From contig VYDD01000078.1 in the NCBI GenBank assembly GCA_009843625.1, positions 1 through 5,601 on the forward strand: a stretch of 5,601 bases of DNA, in the 5' to 3' direction. This document shows positions 4,097 through 5,601 of the stretch, in pieces. The first letter of the stretch is position 1; each line of letters begins with the position of its first letter. Origin of the DNA: Gammaproteobacteria bacterium. Lineage in GTDB: Bacteria > Gemmatimonadota > Gemmatimonadetes > Longimicrobiales > Gaopeijiaceae. The translations under genes and the position numbers were made by a program. The notes beneath the pieces are model-generated. The model was not told the DNA's origin and made no database searches. It was given only the letters and a program-made list of their open reading frames with translations.

Positions 4097-5601
4097 TCAC
4101 TTGCCGGGGACACGGATCAGCCGTCGCCGTCTCCGCTTCTTCTTGCCGGCAGCGGCCAGCGGCGCGCGCATCCGCTCATAGAGCATGAAGAGGTGCTCGA
4201 CACGCTCCCGCTCGGAGGTGAACCGGCGCGGCCGGTAGAGGCGGTCCACGGCGCGGTCGAGCGCCTGGTGGGCGCGGAGCAGACCGGCCGGCATCAGGTC
4301 CGGGTCGTAGAGGTCGGCGAGAGTCGCGCCGGGATGGGCGGTGCGGGCGTCGAGGATGGCCTGAGCGAGTGGTTCGAGAGGAGCCGTGTCAGCGTCCTTC
4401 GGGGGCAGCGGGAAGGTGTTGTAGACGACTCCCACCGAGTACATGTATCGGCTCTCAAGCCGACCCGTGACCGCGCGCATCCATGCCATGTGCATGGCCG
4501 AAGTCAGCACCGCGAAATCGGTGAGTGACGCATCGGAGAGCAGCCGGAGCTTTTGGCCTGGAATGTTGGGCGGAGCCAGCCAGCCAATCGGAACGTACTC
4601 ACGCTTTTCGGAGCTGACGTTCGGCACCACTAGAAACGGGGCAGTCGGAACGACATTCACGTGATAGAGCGTCGGCGTCGCCGCAAGTTTTCGAGTCGGA
4701 CCACTCTTGCTGCGCTCCCGATACGCTCGCACGGCGGCGATGCGCGCACGCACCTGCGGTAACCGCGCCAGCGTCTGTGGCGGCGCATCATGCAAAGCGA
4801 GAACCCATCGCTCGCCACCTCGAAGGTACTCGCGCGCGCTCACCAGAGGGCGCACGAACGGTTGCGCACCCGGCTCGACTTCAAGTAGGGCCTCCCGTTC
4901 CTCGCTGCTCAGGACGAAGTGTCCGTCGTCAATGAGCTTGCAGCCGGTGATCATCTTCGCCATCCCGTTGATCGGTCGGCTCTCCTGGCGCACGACCAGA
5001 TGCGGGTCGGCTAGTCCCGCGCCGTCAATGAGATACGGCGAGAGCACGTCGTGCCCACTCTCGTGCGGGTCTCCTTTCGGATCAGTGTAGGAAAAGAGAC
5101 GCCGCGCCGCCGGCACCCCGTCACGGTCATCCAGCCCGATGATCACGACATGCACATGGGCCATGCCTCGCGCGTCCGAGCCCCAAGCGAACGTCCGATG
5201 CGCGAACGCGATCTCCAGCCCGCAGCGCCCGAACAGCACGGGCCACAGTTGCGCCACCTGCTCTCCTTGGGTGATTGAGTTCGTGGCCACGAACCCGATC
5301 CGAGCGCGTTCGCCCGCTGGACCGCTCTTTTGGATGTAGTCCCCCGCAGTGATGAACCACGCGGTGACGTAGTCGAGCGTCCCGCCCGTGCCACCGAGTG
5401 CGGCGATGCGCCGGACCTGCGCCCGTTGGTCCTTTGACTGGAGCTTGGCCCCGCCGAAGGGCGGGTTCCCGAAGACGAAGGAGCAGTCCTTCGCCGGCAG
5501 CAGATCCTCCCAATCCATCTCCAGCGCATCCCCGCAATGGATGTGCGGTGTAGGAGACGGCAGTAGATTCGCGGTTGGGGGACACCCACTTTTACGCACG
5601 G
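4097..5601 (-). CDS. MmeI-family class I SAM-dependent DNA methyltransferase (type IIG-like), C-terminal ~500 residues
   Basis: The frame is open to the right edge, so the 5' part is missing; a GTG at 5599 is probably only an internal valine codon. Visible parts, numbered from there: 'IHCGDALEMDW' (20-30); the adenine-methyltransferase motif IV 'GNPPFGG' (NPPF at 45-48); 'LDYVTAWF'; 'FAHRTFAWGSDARGMAHVHV'; 'FVRPLVSAREY'; 'VSSEKREYVPI'; 'SRYMYSVGVVYNTFPLPP'; and a helical C-terminal end with 'LADLYDPDLMPAGL'. This order matches the methyltransferase, target-recognition and C-terminal regions of MmeI-like enzymes, which methylate adenine N6 and, when the N-terminal nuclease domain is present, also cut at a distance. 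Full members have about 900 or more residues, so roughly 400 lie outside. The tail 'KKKRRRRRLIRVPGK' is unusually basic. Whether it restricts or only methylates cannot be seen here. Confidence 0.9.
   Translation of the reverse strand, partial: VRKSGCPPTANLLPSPTPHIHCGDALEMDWEDLLPAKDCSFVFGNPPFGGAKLQSKDQRAQVRRIAALGGTGGTLDYVTAWFITAGDYIQKSGPAGERARIGFVATNSITQGEQVAQLWPVLFGRCGLEIAFAHRTFAWGSDARGMAHVHVVIIGLDDRDGVPAARRLFSYTDPKGDPHESGHDVLSPYLIDGAGLADPHLVVRQESRPINGMAKMITGCKLIDDGHFVLSSEEREALLEVEPGAQPFVRPLVSAREYLRGGERWVLALHDAPPQTLARLPQVRARIAAVRAYRERSKSGPTRKLAATPTLYHVNVVPTAPFLVVPNVSSEKREYVPIGWLAPPNIPGQKLRLLSDASLTDFAVLTSAMHMAWMRAVTGRLESRYMYSVGVVYNTFPLPPKDADTAPLEPLAQAILDARTAHPGATLADLYDPDLMPAGLLRAHQALDRAVDRLYRPRRFTSERERVEHLFMLYERMRAPLAAAGKKKRRRRRLIRVPGK

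Noticed and set aside
3299..4528. 409-codon plus-strand open frame
   Set aside because: It runs antisense to the orphan gene and well into the antisense of the conserved methyltransferase C-terminus; the composition is Arg/Pro/Ser-rich with no recognisable domain.
5597..5599. GTG at the right edge as the true methyltransferase start
   Set aside because: The protein would lack the SAM-binding motif I region and about 400 family residues; the frame simply continues beyond the window.

Overview
The window is GC-rich throughout, with GC-ending codons in every convincing gene. It holds the trailing part of a ColE1-type mobilization (mob) operon followed by accessory cargo. The mob proteins and codon use suggest a high-GC proteobacterium carrying a mobilizable plasmid or an integrated mobilizable element. 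Neither a replication gene nor an integrase is visible, so plasmid versus chromosome cannot be decided from this window.

Positions 1-1696 (+ strand) are the mob module, in the ColE1 order mobC, mobA, mobB, mobD. The C-terminal end of a MobC-like accessory protein overlaps the start of a MobA relaxase. Two further genes, a MobB/MbeB-like membrane protein (882-1382) and a MobD/MbeD-like coiled-coil protein (1392-1646), lie wholly inside the 3' half of mobA in the +1 frame, each with its own Shine-Dalgarno sequence. The same stretch of DNA therefore encodes two proteins over about 750 bp. The relaxase aligns with ColE1 MbeA by motif (Tyr19, 'KYTS', 'RLKGA(L/I)YE.DF') but carries a three-histidine metal site where MbeA has the HEN triad.

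Positions 1697-3142 hold a convergent, minus-strand HNH endonuclease-like gene with a long unrecognised C-terminal region. Positions 3143-3237 hold a diverged second copy of the last ~95-100 bp of mobA/mobD. It is still open in both overlapping frames and still ends at both stop codons. The HNH cargo is therefore bracketed by two mobA 3' ends, which is the most informative structural signal in the window: it points to cargo joining by recombination at the mobA 3' end.

Positions 3238-4096 hold a small orphan minus-strand gene (131 aa, four cysteines), bracketed by two copies of a 35-bp direct repeat (29/35 identical). Between the orphan gene and the distal repeat copy are traces of a frame-broken Cys-rich reading frame. 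Positions 4097-5601 (minus strand) are the C-terminal ~500 residues of an MmeI-family N6-adenine DNA methyltransferase (type IIG-like), whose N-terminus lies beyond the right edge.

Taken together, the mob genes would process and transfer the element's DNA with a helper conjugation system. The cargo behind mobA (HNH nuclease-like protein, small orphan, MmeI-like enzyme) looks like a modular set of probable defence or restriction genes, all pointing toward mob. The defence role is an inference from protein families and context.
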